In this document: one piece after another, positions 37,190 through 47,459 of the stretch | How positions within the stretch are numbered: the first letter of the stretch is position 1 | Layout: each line of letters opens with the position of its first letter | Assembly (NCBI RefSeq): GCF_900100305.1 | Contig: NZ_FNEY01000011.1 | Span: 75,902-139,901, forward strand | DNA length: 64,000 nucleotides | Direction: 5' to 3' | Source: Paracidovorax citrulli | GTDB lineage: Bacteria > Pseudomonadota > Gammaproteobacteria > Burkholderiales > Burkholderiaceae_C | The notes under the pieces: generated by a model | Database searches by the model: none | What the model was told of the DNA's origin: nothing | What the model saw: the letters and a program-made list of their open reading frames with translations, nothing else | Made by a program: the position numbers and the translations under genes

Positions 37190-40100
37190 ATGCATTCCAT
37201 TTCCGCACGAACCTCCTCTTCTCCAGCACAGCCGGATGTTTCCGGTACCTCCGAAACGCAGGGACCACCAGGCGGCGCGGTTGCTCGCCCGCCCTCGCCC
37301 CGCCTGCCGCAAGGAGACCTGGCCTCCCGCGCTTCACCCCATGCGCCGGACAGCCCGATGGCGCCGCGCCCCCCGTCGCCTTCCGCCTCCACCGCCCATG
37401 AACGGCTGCAGGCGATGCTGCTGCAGCGGGCCGACAGATCGGCCAGCGCGGAGCAAGCCGATATGGAACAGGACTCGGACACGGATTCCGAGGCCAGCTT
37501 CGATGTCGTCGTGGACGACGGCGCGATCCGGGCCGCGCGCCAGGCACGGATGGCGGACATCACCCAGGCGCTGGCCAACACGCGCACGCCCGAGGCCCTG
37601 AATGCCATGGTGGCCCGGGCCACGGAAATGGGCTGGCAGGCGTCCCAGTGCACGCTGCCCGGCGGGGAGGAGGTGTCCCAAGCCCTGCGGCCCACGTACA
37701 GGCATCGGACCGATGGCTTCATGGAAGTGAAGCAGGCCTTGCGGCACATCGAGGCAGCCGCGAACGCCTGGGAGGCCGCGGCGGAACACCAACAGGCCGC
37801 ACTGTGCGCGCGCGAACTGCTGCTGCCCCAGGCAGGCCCGGATCTGCTCGACCAACTGCTGTGGCAGTCGCAGACCGTGGCCCGCCGGCTGCGCGCCCAG
37901 GAAAAGACCCTGGAAGCGCTGCTCCTGCTGCGGCAGTTTCCCTACGCGGGGGCGGCGGGCAAATGCCGTATCCACGACGAGGCCGCGGCCCGCCTGCGCG
38001 AGGCCTGCAGCCTGCGGATGAACGAACTGCCGGCAGAGCTGCCAGCCGCCGTCGCGGACATCGACGCCGCGCTCCACCGGGAGCTGGCGGATATCAGTCC
38101 CCGAATGGCGGGCCTTCTGGACGCGATCGGTCCTGATGGCAAATTGCCCGGCGTGCCCTCCCGCATGCCGCCTCCGGGCAGCGATGCCCGTCAGGCCGAA
38201 GCCATCGAAGAAGCATGGCTCGCAACATACGCGCACTCCTGCGCCGCGCTGGAAGACGCCGCGCGCGCCTTGCTGGCCCGGTCGCATCCATCCGAAATCT
38301 CCAGCCCCGCGGCCGCCGTGAAGGCAGGCGCCCTGACACACCCCGAGGCCCGGGAAGGCCGCGCCACCCTGCGGCGGAACGCGGCACTGCACAAAACCAT
38401 GGCCCCCTTGCTGGCCGGGCTGCAGCCTCCGCCGGACGGCGCTGCAACACGGCGAAAGGCAGGGCAAGGCGCACCGCCGCAGGCGCCCTGGCTGCACGCG
38501 CTGGAGGCGTTCGGCGAATGGAACCTCGTCCTGCAGCGCGTGGAGAACGCCAGACGCACACTCCAGGCCCACTCCGCGTCGTGGAGCCCCGCGCAGCGCG
38601 AAGCCTCGCGCGATGCCATCGACAGCGTGCAGGCGCGCCTTGCCGCCGCCCAGGCGAACGCATCGGAGCAGGGCCGGGAAGCGCTTGTGCAATCGCTCGC
38701 CCATCTGGCCCGGCAAGGCATCCACGCATCGCAGGAAATGCCCGGCAGCGACCCGTCCGCGGCGCGGCACGCGCTGGCCGGCGCGGCCGAGGCAGCACGG
38801 CACGCCCGGGAAGCACTGGAGCGCTCGGGACTGCATGCGCGCATGGCCCCCGTATGCACCGCCATCGCCCAGGCATGCGAGGCCATGGCGCACGTGCCCC
38901 GCACGGCGGCGGAGGCCAGAGACCACGCGGCACGCCTGCAGGCCGCCGAACGGCAGGCCCGGGCGGCGGCCTGGGAAGAACTGGCCCCGGACATGCACCG
39001 GTTGGCAGACCTCTGCGGCACGGCCTGCGAGGGCGCGCTGCGCGGCGCCGCGGAGATGGAAGCGCAGGTGGCCGACCAGGCCCGCGCCCAGCGGGAAGGC
39101 GCATTGCAGGCCGCAATGGAGGCAGCGCTGGAGCAGCCACCCCGGCCTGCCGAAGGTGTGGACGACGGGCGGAACCGGCCGCCGATGCCATGGCAACGGC
39201 CTGGCGACGTCGTCGCCGCACTGCACCAGGGACTGCAGGCAGCGCAACAGGCGCAGTCCACGCTCGAGGAGCACCTCGCCGGATGGACCGTGGCGCAGCG
39301 CCAGGAATCCGGCGAGGCCGTCGGCGCGCTGCGCGCACGTCTCGACACCGCGCGTGCCGCCGCGCTGGAAAACGCCATTTCGGCACTGCAGCAATCCTTC
39401 AAGGAGATCTGGCGGGCCGCAGCCCCGCTGCTGTCCGCCGATACCGAGGAACGGTCATTGCCCTCCGGCGCCAGATCGCTGGCCGGCAAGGCGCTGGCCG
39501 CAGCCGGGGAATTCCACCGGACGCTCCATGGCATCGATGGGCAAGAGCTGCCGGAGCGTGCACGCATCGCCTCTATCGCCAGGGCATTCGCCCCCCTGTC
39601 CACGACCAGCGACGCCCTGCGCATGCCGCTGGACACCTCCGCGCAAGCCATGGCACGTGCCGACGTTCTGGACACAGCGGCCCGGCAGGCCCGTGAAGCC
39701 GCGCATTCCGACTTCAAGGTCCCATTGCAGCATTGGGCGCGCTGGTGCGACGGTCTCCGGACGGATGCCATCAGCTTTGCGTTGCTTCATGGCATGAAGG
39801 CCATCGACTTCCTCTGCAAGGCCAGCGAGGCAGACCTCAACGCCGCGACCTCCCAACTCAGCGACCGGATGCTGACCATCCATGAACTGGCCTTCGACCT
39901 GCCGCTGCATTTCACTGCCGATGGATCGATCGCGACATCGACACAGGCATCTCCCCCACCGGTGGTGCCATCCGAAGACCTGGAGATGGCCAGGTGCACG
40001 GCCGCCATCGCGCAGCGCGCCGCTGAACTGCGCGCGAGCCTGCTGCCGGTGCCGCCGGGCACCCTGCCGGAGATGGCGCAGGACTACCAGGCCTCCCGCA

Positions 40101-41014
40101 ACAGCCTCAGCGAGACGGCCTACGCCGCGCGGGTCACCTCCGGCCTGCTGCCGCTCTTCCACGAAGCCTCGCAGGCCATCGCCCAGGCGCCGGCGGACCA
40201 GCAGCCGCGGGTGGCGCGGCAGTTCGCCAGAAAAGCGCTGACCTACCAGCAGGACGCGGCCAACGCCCTGGGCGACTACCTGGAGTCGAGCATGCGGCTG
40301 TCATCCCGCAGCGCCCGCCGAGCGGCCATGATCGACGGCGCGAACCTCCGCCAGAGCGAACGGCTGGTGACGCTGATGCAGCGGAGCCTCGATGGACTGG
40401 GCCATCTCCTGGAATGCCGGTCGATCGCGATCGGGGTCCACGCCCGGGCGGCCATCCGGCACCGCGACGTCCGGGACGGCCTGATGACGATCGCAGACCG
40501 CTATGAACGCGCGACCCAGAAAATCCAGGACAGCCTCGAGCACATGGAGCAGCGGCTGGAAGCGGAAAGCCGGCTTCCGGGCTACGCGGACATCGCGCAA
40601 GGTGAAAAGGCCAACATGGCCGGCGCCTTCGGCATGCTGATATGGCGCGGCAAATTCGAAAGCACCATCGTCCAGGCCATGCTGGCTGCGGACTGGCTCG
40701 CCAGGTTCCTGGGCCCCGACCTGCCGCTGCGCACGGCGTCGGACCTGAGCGCCTGCACGGAGCTCATCCAGTTCCTCCAAGGCGACCTCTCCGCGCAGAA
40801 CCAGTTCGCCCTGCGGCAGCTGCGCGATGACGGCAACGCGCATCTGGTCAGGAAAATGCTCAAGGTATCGCTGGAGTGCATACAGCGGCTCAAGGCGTTC
40901 CAGGAGGCGATCGCCGCCCGCGAACAGGCGCCCGCCGCCGCGGCAGCGACGGGGTCTTCCAGCACGGCGCCGGCTCCGGGCCCCGCGAAGACGCGCCAGC
41001 GCCGCGGGCGCTAG
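37190..41014 (+). CDS. Candidate type III secreted effector, large Ala-rich helical protein
   Basis: This 1274-residue protein matches no family I recognise. The first 70 residues are Ser/Pro/Thr-rich and low in acidic residues (MHSISARTSSSPAQPD), as in type III secretion signals. A short acidic patch (DMEQDSDTDSEASFD) follows. The rest is Ala-, Gln- and Arg-rich and almost all helical, with few Gly, suggesting an elongated helical-repeat scaffold. Residues about 436-508 and 672-742 are related copies ('TL..H...W..AQR..S..A...-RL..A'). The end is basic (TRQRRGR). An exact PIP box lies upstream. No ribosome site is clear. It is flanked by housekeeping genes. Target and activity unknown. Confidence 0.7.
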   Translation: MHSISARTSSSPAQPDVSGTSETQGPPGGAVARPPSPRLPQGDLASRASPHAPDSPMAPRPPSPSASTAHERLQAMLLQRADRSASAEQADMEQDSDTDSEASFDVVVDDGAIRAARQARMADITQALANTRTPEALNAMVARATEMGWQASQCTLPGGEEVSQALRPTYRHRTDGFMEVKQALRHIEAAANAWEAAAEHQQAALCARELLLPQAGPDLLDQLLWQSQTVARRLRAQEKTLEALLLLRQFPYAGAAGKCRIHDEAAARLREACSLRMNELPAELPAAVADIDAALHRELADISPRMAGLLDAIGPDGKLPGVPSRMPPPGSDARQAEAIEEAWLATYAHSCAALEDAARALLARSHPSEISSPAAAVKAGALTHPEAREGRATLRRNAALHKTMAPLLAGLQPPPDGAATRRKAGQGAPPQAPWLHALEAFGEWNLVLQRVENARRTLQAHSASWSPAQREASRDAIDSVQARLAAAQANASEQGREALVQSLAHLARQGIHASQEMPGSDPSAARHALAGAAEAARHAREALERSGLHARMAPVCTAIAQACEAMAHVPRTAAEARDHAARLQAAERQARAAAWEELAPDMHRLADLCGTACEGALRGAAEMEAQVADQARAQREGALQAAMEAALEQPPRPAEGVDDGRNRPPMPWQRPGDVVAALHQGLQAAQQAQSTLEEHLAGWTVAQRQESGEAVGALRARLDTARAAALENAISALQQSFKEIWRAAAPLLSADTEERSLPSGARSLAGKALAAAGEFHRTLHGIDGQELPERARIASIARAFAPLSTTSDALRMPLDTSAQAMARADVLDTAARQAREAAHSDFKVPLQHWARWCDGLRTDAISFALLHGMKAIDFLCKASEADLNAATSQLSDRMLTIHELAFDLPLHFTADGSIATSTQASPPPVVPSEDLEMARCTAAIAQRAAELRASLLPVPPGTLPEMAQDYQASRNSLSETAYAARVTSGLLPLFHEASQAIAQAPADQQPRVARQFARKALTYQQDAANALGDYLESSMRLSSRSARRAAMIDGANLRQSERLVTLMQRSLDGLGHLLECRSIAIGVHARAAIRHRDVRDGLMTIADRYERATQKIQDSLEHMEQRLEAESRLPGYADIAQGEKANMAGAFGMLIWRGKFESTIVQAMLAADWLARFLGPDLPLRTASDLSACTELIQFLQGDLSAQNQFALRQLRDDGNAHLVRKMLKVSLECIQRLKAFQEAIAAREQAPAAAAATGSSSTAPAPGPAKTRQRRGR

Positions 41015-41095
41015 GAAACGAAGGACCGCGGGGAAGCGACAGGAATGCCATCGGGATGAACGGCGCGTGACGCGCAGCGGACCGCACGCGCCACA

Positions 41096-42304
41096 ATGGC
41101 GCACATGCTGACCCTCCCCGACATCCAGGCCGCCGCCGCCCGCCTCCAGGGCCAGGTGCTCGACACCCCCTGCGTCGAATCGCGCACGCTCTCGCAGATC
41201 GTGGGCGCGCAGGTGTTCCTCAAGTTCGAGAACCTGCAGTTCACCGCCTCCTTCAAGGAGCGTGGTGCCTGCAACAAGCTGAGCCAGCTTTCGCCCGAGG
41301 AGCAGCGGCGCGGCGTGATCGCCATGAGCGCCGGCAACCATGCCCAGGGCGTGGCCTACCACGCGCAGCGCCTGGGCCTGGCCGCCGTGATCGTGATGCC
41401 GCGCTTCACGCCCGGCGTGAAGGTGGAGCGCACGCGCGGCTTCGGCGCCGAGGTCGTGCTGCACGGCGACACGCTGGAGGAGGCTCGCGCGCATGCCTAT
41501 GCCCTGGCCGAGGAGCGGGGGCTCACTTTCGTGCATCCCTACGACGACGAGGCCGTCGCCGCAGGCCAGGGCACCGTCGGCCTGGAGATGCTGCAGGCGG
41601 TGCCGGACCTGGACTGCCTGGCCATCGCCGTGGGCGGAGGCGGCCTGATCGCGGGCATCGCCACCGCGGCCAAGGCCCTGAAACCGGGCATCGAGATCAT
41701 CGGCGTGCAGACCTCGCGCTTCCCGGCCATGGTCAACGCGGTCAAGGGCACGCAGCACCCGCAGGGCACCTCCACCATCGCCGAGGGCATCGCCGTGGGC
41801 ACGCCCGGCCAGGTGACCCGCGAGGTGATCGCGCGGCTCGTGGACGACCTGCTGCTCGTGGACGAGGGCGACATCGAGCAGGCCGTGCTCATGCTGCTGG
41901 AAATCGAGAAGACCCTCGTCGAGGGCGCCGGCGCCGCCGGCCTGGCAGCGCTGCTTCGGCACCCGGAGCGCTTCCGCGGCAAGCGGGTGGGCCTGGTGCT
42001 GTGCGGCGGCAACATCGACCCCTTGCTGCTGGCGGCCATCATCGAGCGCGGCATGGTGCGCTCCGGGCGCCTGGCGCGCGTCAAGGTGAGTGCGCGCGAC
42101 ATCCCGGGCGTGCTCGCGCGCATCACGGCCACGGTGGCCGAAGCGGGCGCCAACATCGAGGAAGTCCACCACCAGCGCGCCTTCACCATGCTGGCCGCCC
42201 AGAACGTGGAGATCGAACTCGTGCTGCAGACGCGGGGCCGCGAGCATGTGCAGCAGGTACTGGCCTGCCTCCGCCAAGCGTCCATGGAAGCCGAACTCCT
42301 GTGA
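41096..42304 (+). CDS. ilvA: Threonine dehydratase with ACT domain
   Basis: This 402-residue PLP enzyme deaminates threonine to 2-oxobutanoate. The PLP lysine is in TASFKERGA and the phosphate loop is AVGGGGLIAG. A single C-terminal ACT domain (about residues 325-400, SARDIPGVLARITATVAEAGANIEEVHHQRA) is typical of TdcB-like/short IlvA enzymes rather than the longer form with two ACT-like domains. Met4 is an equally possible start. It stands alone. Confidence 0.88.
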   Translation: MAHMLTLPDIQAAAARLQGQVLDTPCVESRTLSQIVGAQVFLKFENLQFTASFKERGACNKLSQLSPEEQRRGVIAMSAGNHAQGVAYHAQRLGLAAVIVMPRFTPGVKVERTRGFGAEVVLHGDTLEEARAHAYALAEERGLTFVHPYDDEAVAAGQGTVGLEMLQAVPDLDCLAIAVGGGGLIAGIATAAKALKPGIEIIGVQTSRFPAMVNAVKGTQHPQGTSTIAEGIAVGTPGQVTREVIARLVDDLLLVDEGDIEQAVLMLLEIEKTLVEGAGAAGLAALLRHPERFRGKRVGLVLCGGNIDPLLLAAIIERGMVRSGRLARVKVSARDIPGVLARITATVAEAGANIEEVHHQRAFTMLAAQNVEIELVLQTRGREHVQQVLACLRQASMEAELL

Positions 42305-42412
42305 TCCGGTGGCCTTCCGCGCTGTAGGACTGGAGCGGCTTTTGCGGCCAATGCCCACAGAGTCACACGGCGTTGCATCACCGCCGCGTCGTTTTCGGCA
42401 CACTGCAGCCCC

Positions 42413-44017
42413 ATGCAGAAACCCCAACGACGCCATTTCCTCCGCACCCTCGGCCACGGCGCCGCGCTGGCCACCGCAGGCGGCCTGGGCCTGAACTGGA
42501 CCCAGGCCTTCGCGGCCCTCAAGCCCCTGGGCCAGCCCCAGGCCTTCGATTTCGCGGCGCTCAAGGGCCAGGCCCGCGCCCTGGCTGCCAAGGCCTACGA
42601 GCCGCCGAAGGACACCATCCCCCCCTCGGTGTCCAAGCTCGACTGGGACCAGTACCAGTCCATCCAGTTCCGCGGCGACCACGCCCTATGGGCCGACGAG
42701 AAGCTGCGCTTCCAGGCCAAGTTCTTCCACCTGGGCCTGTTCTTCAAGAAGCCGGTGCGCATGTTCGAGCTCGCGGACGGCAAGGCCCAGGAACTGGCCT
42801 ACGACCCCGAGATGTTCAACTACGGCAAGAGCGGCCTGAAGCCCGGCGACCTGCCGCCGGATCTGGGCTTCGCGGGCTTCCGCCTCAACTTCCACACCGA
42901 CCCGGTGCGCGACGTGGCCGCCTTCCTCGGCGCCAGCTACTTCCGCGCGGTGGGCGGGGAATGGCAGTACGGCCTCTCCGCCCGGGGCCTGGCCATCGAT
43001 ACCGGCATGCAGCGCCCGGAGGAATTCCCGGACTTCACCGCCTTCTACCTGGAGCGCCCCGCGCCCGGCTCCAATACCGTCGTCGTGCTGGCCCTGCTGG
43101 ATTCGCCCAGCATCGCCGGCGCCTACCGCTTCGCGATCACGCCGGGCGACACGCAGGTGATGGAGATCGATGCCGCCCTGTATCCGCGCAAGGCCATCGA
43201 GCGCCTGGGTATCGCGCCCTGCACCAGCATGTTCCAGCACGGCGAGAACGATCGCCGCATGGCCAACGACTGGCGCCCCGAGATCCATGACTCCGACGGC
43301 CTGCAGATGTGGCGCGGCAACGGCGAATGGGTCTGGCGGCCGCTCACCAACCCGCCGGCGCTGCAGTTCAACGCCTTCGCCGACCAGGGCCCGCGCGGCT
43401 TCGGCCTCGTGCAGCGCGACCGCAATTTCGACCACTACCAGGACGACGGCGTCTTCTACGAGCGCCGGCCCTCGCTCTGGGTGGAGCCGAAGTCCGACTG
43501 GGGCGCGGGCTCCATCCAGCTGGTGGAGATCCCCACCATCGACGAAACCTTCGACAACATCGTCGCCTTCTGGAACCCCGACCGCAAGCCGCAGGCCGGC
43601 GAGGAACTGCTGATCGGCTACCGCCTGTTCTGGGGCGCCCACCCGCCGGCCCAGTCCCCGCTGGCGCGCTGCGTGGCCACCTGGACGGGCCTGGGCGGCG
43701 TGGTCGGCCAGCCGCGCAAGTACTTCTCCTGGCGCTTCGCGGTCGATTTCGCCGGGGAGAACCTCGTGGCGCTGGGCCGCGGCGCCAAGGTCGAGCCGGT
43801 GATCACCGCCAGCCGCGGCAAGATCGAGATCACCTCCGCGCGGCCGCAGGACGCCATCCAGGGCTGGCGCGCCATGTTCGACATCAAGCCCGAGGACGAC
43901 AGCACCGCGCCCATCACCATCCGCATGTTCCTGCGCGGCGAGAACGGCGCGCCGCTCACCGAGACGTGGCTCTACCAGTGGGTGCCGCCCGCCCCGGCGG
44001 ACCGCCGGCTCTCCTGA
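42413..44017 (+). CDS. opgD: Periplasmic glucan biosynthesis protein OpgD/MdoD
   Basis: This 534-residue protein makes osmoregulated periplasmic glucans. The N-terminus has a Tat signal (QRRHFLRT, then a hydrophobic stretch ending near WTQAFA), which is the mark of OpgD over OpgG. The family core is seen in QFRGDHALWADEKLRFQAKFFHLG, in YFRAVGGEWQYGLSARGLAIDTG, and in ENDRRMANDWRPEIHDSDGL. Such glucans contribute to host interaction in several plant pathogens. It lies alone between the threonine dehydratase and a small membrane protein. Confidence 0.9.
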   Translation: MQKPQRRHFLRTLGHGAALATAGGLGLNWTQAFAALKPLGQPQAFDFAALKGQARALAAKAYEPPKDTIPPSVSKLDWDQYQSIQFRGDHALWADEKLRFQAKFFHLGLFFKKPVRMFELADGKAQELAYDPEMFNYGKSGLKPGDLPPDLGFAGFRLNFHTDPVRDVAAFLGASYFRAVGGEWQYGLSARGLAIDTGMQRPEEFPDFTAFYLERPAPGSNTVVVLALLDSPSIAGAYRFAITPGDTQVMEIDAALYPRKAIERLGIAPCTSMFQHGENDRRMANDWRPEIHDSDGLQMWRGNGEWVWRPLTNPPALQFNAFADQGPRGFGLVQRDRNFDHYQDDGVFYERRPSLWVEPKSDWGAGSIQLVEIPTIDETFDNIVAFWNPDRKPQAGEELLIGYRLFWGAHPPAQSPLARCVATWTGLGGVVGQPRKYFSWRFAVDFAGENLVALGRGAKVEPVITASRGKIEITSARPQDAIQGWRAMFDIKPEDDSTAPITIRMFLRGENGAPLTETWLYQWVPPAPADRRLS

Positions 44018-44139
44018 CCGGCCACACGCCGCCCGGCACGGATACTGAGGTTATTACCGAGGAAACCGCGGCCCGGGCGCCGCGGGGCTGTGGCTAGAAT
44101 GGGCCATTCCATCCGCAACCCCGTCCCGAGGAGAATGCC

Positions 44140-44292
44140 ATGGCCCACGACACCACCACCACACCGCACGCCGGCGAGCAGCACGCACCCGACGGCGTGG
44201 AGGCCGTGGTGCCCTTCATGCCCATCGTGCTGCCCGTGGCCGGGGGCGTGCTGATGCTGCTGCTGGCCTTCATCGCGGTGTACATGGCCTGA
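44140..44292 (+). CDS. Small single-helix membrane protein
   Basis: This 50-codon gene encodes a polar His/Thr-rich N-terminus (MAHDTTTTPHAGEQHAP) followed by one hydrophobic helix (PIVLPVAGGVLMLLLAFIAVYMA) that ends the protein. CGAGGAG lies 6 bases upstream of the ATG, and a strong terminator follows 24 bases after the stop, so it is a real short gene. The family is not recognised. Its layout resembles small subunits of membrane complexes, but no partner is adjacent. Confidence 0.7.
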   Translation: MAHDTTTTPHAGEQHAPDGVEAVVPFMPIVLPVAGGVLMLLLAFIAVYMA

Positions 44293-44316
44293 AAGCCATC
44301 CCCCACCTGCCAGCCG

Positions 44317-44344
44317 GCCCCGCGCATGCGGGGCTTTTTCTTTT
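44317..44344 (+). terminator. Rho-independent terminator
   Basis: A 7-base perfect stem GCCCCGC-GCAT-GCGGGGC is followed by TTTTTCTTTT. It ends the transcript of the small membrane protein and lies just ahead of queC, which must have its own promoter or rely on read-through. Confidence 0.85.
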
Positions 44345-44379
44345 CGCTCCCGCTTTCTTCTTTTCCAAGGACCCATCCC

Positions 44380-45087
44380 ATGCGAGCCGGCCACGCCCTC
44401 GTCCTCTTCTCCGGTGGCCAGGACTCCACCACCTGCCTCGCCTGGGCGCTCGAGCGTTTCGAACGGGTGGAAACCATCGGCTTCGACTACGGACAGCGCC
44501 ACCATGTGGAACTGGAGGCGCGTACCGCCGTGCTGGCGGCGCTGCGCGGCCGTTTCCCCGCCTGGAGCGCGCGCCTGGGCGACGACCACATGGTCGACCT
44601 GGCCGTGCTCGGCCAGATCAGCGACACGGCGCTCACCCGCGACACCGCCATCCAGATGACGGAAGCCGGCCTGCCCAACACCTTCGTGCCGGGCCGCAAC
44701 CTGCTGTTCTTCCAGCTGGCCGCCGCCGTGGGCTACCGGCGCGGGCTGCACACCCTCGTGGGCGGCATGTGCGAGACCGACTTCTCCGGCTACCCCGACT
44801 GCCGCGACGACACGCTCAAGGCGCTGCAGGTGGCCCTCTCCCTCGGCATGGGCCAGCGCTTCACCATCGAGACGCCGCTCATGTGGATCGACAAGGCCGA
44901 AACCTGGGAAATGGCCCGGCAGCTCGGGGGCGACGAGCTGGTGCAGCTCATCGTGGAAGACACGCACACCTGCTACCACGGCGTGCGCGGCGCCCTGCAC
45001 GCCTGGGGACACGGCTGCGGCGAATGCCCGGCCTGCGCCCTGCGTCGCGCCGGACACGAGCGCTGGACCGCACAGCACACCGCATGA
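44380..45087 (+). CDS. queC: 7-cyano-7-deazaguanine synthase
   Basis: This 235-residue PP-loop ATPase of the queuosine pathway converts 7-carboxy-7-deazaguanine to preQ0. The ATP loop is [12 protein letters not shown]. Zinc cysteines sit near the C-terminus in [26 protein letters not shown]. The start [10 protein letters not shown] gives the normal family N-terminus; an in-frame ATG 18 codons upstream lies within the T-rich terminator tail and is unlikely. Other que genes are not in this window. Confidence 0.93.
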   Translation: MRAGHALVLFSGGQDSTTCLAWALERFERVETIGFDYGQRHHVELEARTAVLAALRGRFPAWSARLGDDHMVDLAVLGQISDTALTRDTAIQMTEAGLPNTFVPGRNLLFFQLAAAVGYRRGLHTLVGGMCETDFSGYPDCRDDTLKALQVALSLGMGQRFTIETPLMWIDKAETWEMARQLGGDELVQLIVEDTHTCYHGVRGALHAWGHGCGECPACALRRAGHERWTAQHTA

Positions 45088-45353
45088 ACCATACATAACC
45101 TCATGCGTCTTTTGCATGGGTTTCCCCCCTATCTGACAGACAGGAAGGGGGTGGATTCATAAAATCGTCATCCCAGCCGACCTGCGGATGACGCAATCGC
45201 CCCCTGGCGAACCGCCTGCCCGGTGCCGTCCACCCGCCCGCCGACTGAGCCGCAAGACGTTTTCTCAAAGACAGCGCTCAGGATCCAGCGCGGCCTTGCC
45301 GCATCCCGTCCGCTTCCTTTGAAAAACCGTTTTTCAACTTCAGGAAGCCCGCG

Positions 45354-47216
45354 ATGAACGCACCCACCATGCAAGGTCTCGACCTCCAGGCCCCCGCATA
45401 CGTCAAGAACGCCCGCCTGCTGGCCTGGGTGGCCGACATGGCCGCCCTCTGCAAGCCCGCCAGGATCCATTGGTGCGACGGCTCGCAGGAAGAGTACGAC
45501 CGCCTCTGCCAGCAACTGGTGGATGCCGGCACCTTCAAGAAGCTCAATCCCGCCAAGCGCCCCGGCAGCTACCTGGCCTGGTCCGACCCGTCGGACGTGG
45601 CCCGCGTGGAAGACCGCACCTACATCTGCTGCGAGAAGAAGGAAGACGCCGGCCCGACCAACAACTGGATGGCCCCGGCCGAGATGCGCGCCACGCTGCA
45701 GCCGCTGTTCGACGGCTGCATGGCCGGCCGCACGATGTACGTCGTGCCCTTCAGCATGGGCCCGCTGGGCTCGCCCATCGCCCACATCGGCATCGAACTC
45801 TCCGACAGCCCCTACGTGGCCGTCAACATGAAGATCATGACCCGCATGGGCCGTGCCGTGTACGACGTGCTGGGCGTGGAAGGCGACTTCGTGCCCTGCG
45901 TGCACACCGTGGGCGCGCCCCTGCAGCCCGGCCAGCAGGACGTGTCCTGGCCCTGCAACAAGACCAAGTACATCGTGCATTACCCCGAGACGCGCGAGAT
46001 CTGGTCGTACGGCTCCGGCTACGGCGGCAACGCGCTGCTGGGCAAGAAGTGCTTCGCGCTGCGCATCGCCTCCACCATGGGCCGTGACCAGGGCTGGCTG
46101 GCCGAGCACATGCTGATCCTGGGCGTTTCCAGCCCCGAAGGCAAGAAGTACCACGTGGCCGCTGCATTCCCCAGCGCCTGCGGCAAGACCAACTTCTCCA
46201 TGCTGGTGCCCCCGAAGGCCTTCGAAGGCTGGAAGGTCACCACGATCGGCGACGACATCGCCTGGATCAAGCCCCAGGCCGACGGCAGCCTGCGCGCCAT
46301 CAACCCCGAAGCCGGCTACTTCGGCGTGGCCCCGGGCACCAACTACCACACCAACCCCAACTGCATGGCCAGCCTCGACCGTGACGTGATCTTCACGAAC
46401 GTCGCGCTGACCGACGACGGCGACGTGTGGTGGGAAGGCATGGAAAAGGACACCGGCAAGCTGCCGGACCACCTGATCGACTGGCAGGGCAAGGACTGGA
46501 CGCCCCAGATCGCCAAGGAAACCGGCGCCAAGGCCGCCCACCCCAACGCCCGCTTCACCGTGGCCGCCACCAACAACCCCGCGCTGGACCAAGCCTGGGA
46601 CGATCCCAAGGGCGTGAAGATCGACGCCTTCATCTTCGGCGGCCGCCGCTCCACCACCGTGCCGCTGGTGACCGAGGCGCGCGACTGGACCGAGGGCGTG
46701 TACATGGCCGCCACCATGGGCTCCGAAACCACCGCCGCCGCCTTCGGCGCGCAGGGCGTGGTGCGCCGCGACCCGTTCGCCATGCTGCCCTTCATGGGCT
46801 ACAACATGAGCGACTACTTCCAGCACTGGCTCAACCTGGGCGAGAAGCTCTCCGCCTCGGGCGCCACTCTGCCGCGCATCTACACGACCAACTGGTTCCG
46901 CAAGGATGCCGAAGGCAAGTTCGTCTGGCCCGGCTACGGCGAGAACATGCGCGTGCTCAAGTGGATGATCGACCGCATCGAAGGCCGCGCCACCGGCCAG
47001 GAAACCGCCTTCGGCGTGGCGCCGCAATACGGCGAGATCAACTGGACGGGCCTGGACTTCTCGAGCGAGCAGTTCGACACCGTGACCCGCATCGACAAGG
47101 CCGCCTGGGCCGAAGAGCTGAAGCTGCACACGGCGCATTTCGACCAACTCGCCTACCATCTCCCGGAGCAGATGCTCAAGACCAAGGCAGCGCTGGAAAA
47201 GCGCCTGGCGGCCTGA
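45354..47216 (+). CDS. pckG: Phosphoenolpyruvate carboxykinase (GTP)
   Basis: This 620-residue enzyme converts oxaloacetate and GTP to phosphoenolpyruvate for gluconeogenesis. The GTP P-loop is [10 protein letters not shown] with its reactive Cys, and other family signatures are [25 protein letters not shown] and [15 protein letters not shown]. It is full length for the GTP-type family. A 266-base upstream region holds the promoter; it contains a C5/G5 inverted repeat near 45126-45151. Growth on the fumarate and pyruvate made by the gentisate route would need this enzyme. Confidence 0.95.
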   Translation: MNAPTMQGLDLQAPAYVKNARLLAWVADMAALCKPARIHWCDGSQEEYDRLCQQLVDAGTFKKLNPAKRPGSYLAWSDPSDVARVEDRTYICCEKKEDAGPTNNWMAPAEMRATLQPLFDGCMAGRTMYVVPFSMGPLGSPIAHIGIELSDSPYVAVNMKIMTRMGRAVYDVLGVEGDFVPCVHTVGAPLQPGQQDVSWPCNKTKYIVHYPETREIWSYGSGYGGNALLGKKCFALRIASTMGRDQGWLAEHMLILGVSSPEGKKYHVAAAFPSACGKTNFSMLVPPKAFEGWKVTTIGDDIAWIKPQADGSLRAINPEAGYFGVAPGTNYHTNPNCMASLDRDVIFTNVALTDDGDVWWEGMEKDTGKLPDHLIDWQGKDWTPQIAKETGAKAAHPNARFTVAATNNPALDQAWDDPKGVKIDAFIFGGRRSTTVPLVTEARDWTEGVYMAATMGSETTAAAFGAQGVVRRDPFAMLPFMGYNMSDYFQHWLNLGEKLSASGATLPRIYTTNWFRKDAEGKFVWPGYGENMRVLKWMIDRIEGRATGQETAFGVAPQYGEINWTGLDFSSEQFDTVTRIDKAAWAEELKLHTAHFDQLAYHLPEQMLKTKAALEKRLAA

Positions 47217-47274
47217 TTTCCTCGCGGCCCCGGCTCGCCCGCCACGTGCGGACAATTGTCCGCCAGCCCAGCGA

Positions 47275-47308
47275 AAGCCCCGCGCCACGCCCGTGGCCGG
47301 GGCTTTTT
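47275..47308 (+). terminator. Rho-independent terminator after pckG
   Basis: AAGCCCCG and CGGGGCTT arms enclose an inner GCCAC/GTGGC stem, followed by five T. It lies 60 bases after the pckG stop. Confidence 0.85.
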
Positions 47309-47375
47309 GCTGGCTGCGCCATACGGCTGGCCCGGTTGCGGCAGCGACGCGCCTCGGATCTTTCGTTCGCCCACG

Positions 47376-47400
47376 AAAAAAGGGCACCTCGCGGTGCCCT
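47376..47400 (-). terminator. Rho-independent terminator for the minus-strand gene at 47460
   Basis: On the minus strand the stem AGGGCACC-GCGA-GGTGCCCT is followed by a T-run (A-run at 47376-47381 on the plus strand). It ends the convergent transcript of the two-helix membrane protein gene. Confidence 0.85.
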
Positions 47401-47459
47401 CGAAGAAGGTGCCAGGGCAAGACCCCGGCGATCTGGCCGGGCGCCAGGCCCGGTCCGGA

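Noticed and set aside
37334..39394. 686-codon frame opposite the large candidate effector as the true gene
   Set aside because: The plus frame is longer, has a secretion-signal-like N-terminus and a PIP box; the minus frame has shadow composition.
45126..45151. C5/G5 inverted repeat as a riboswitch before pckG
   Set aside because: The hairpin is small and no known riboswitch core is recognisable; it is mentioned only as structure.
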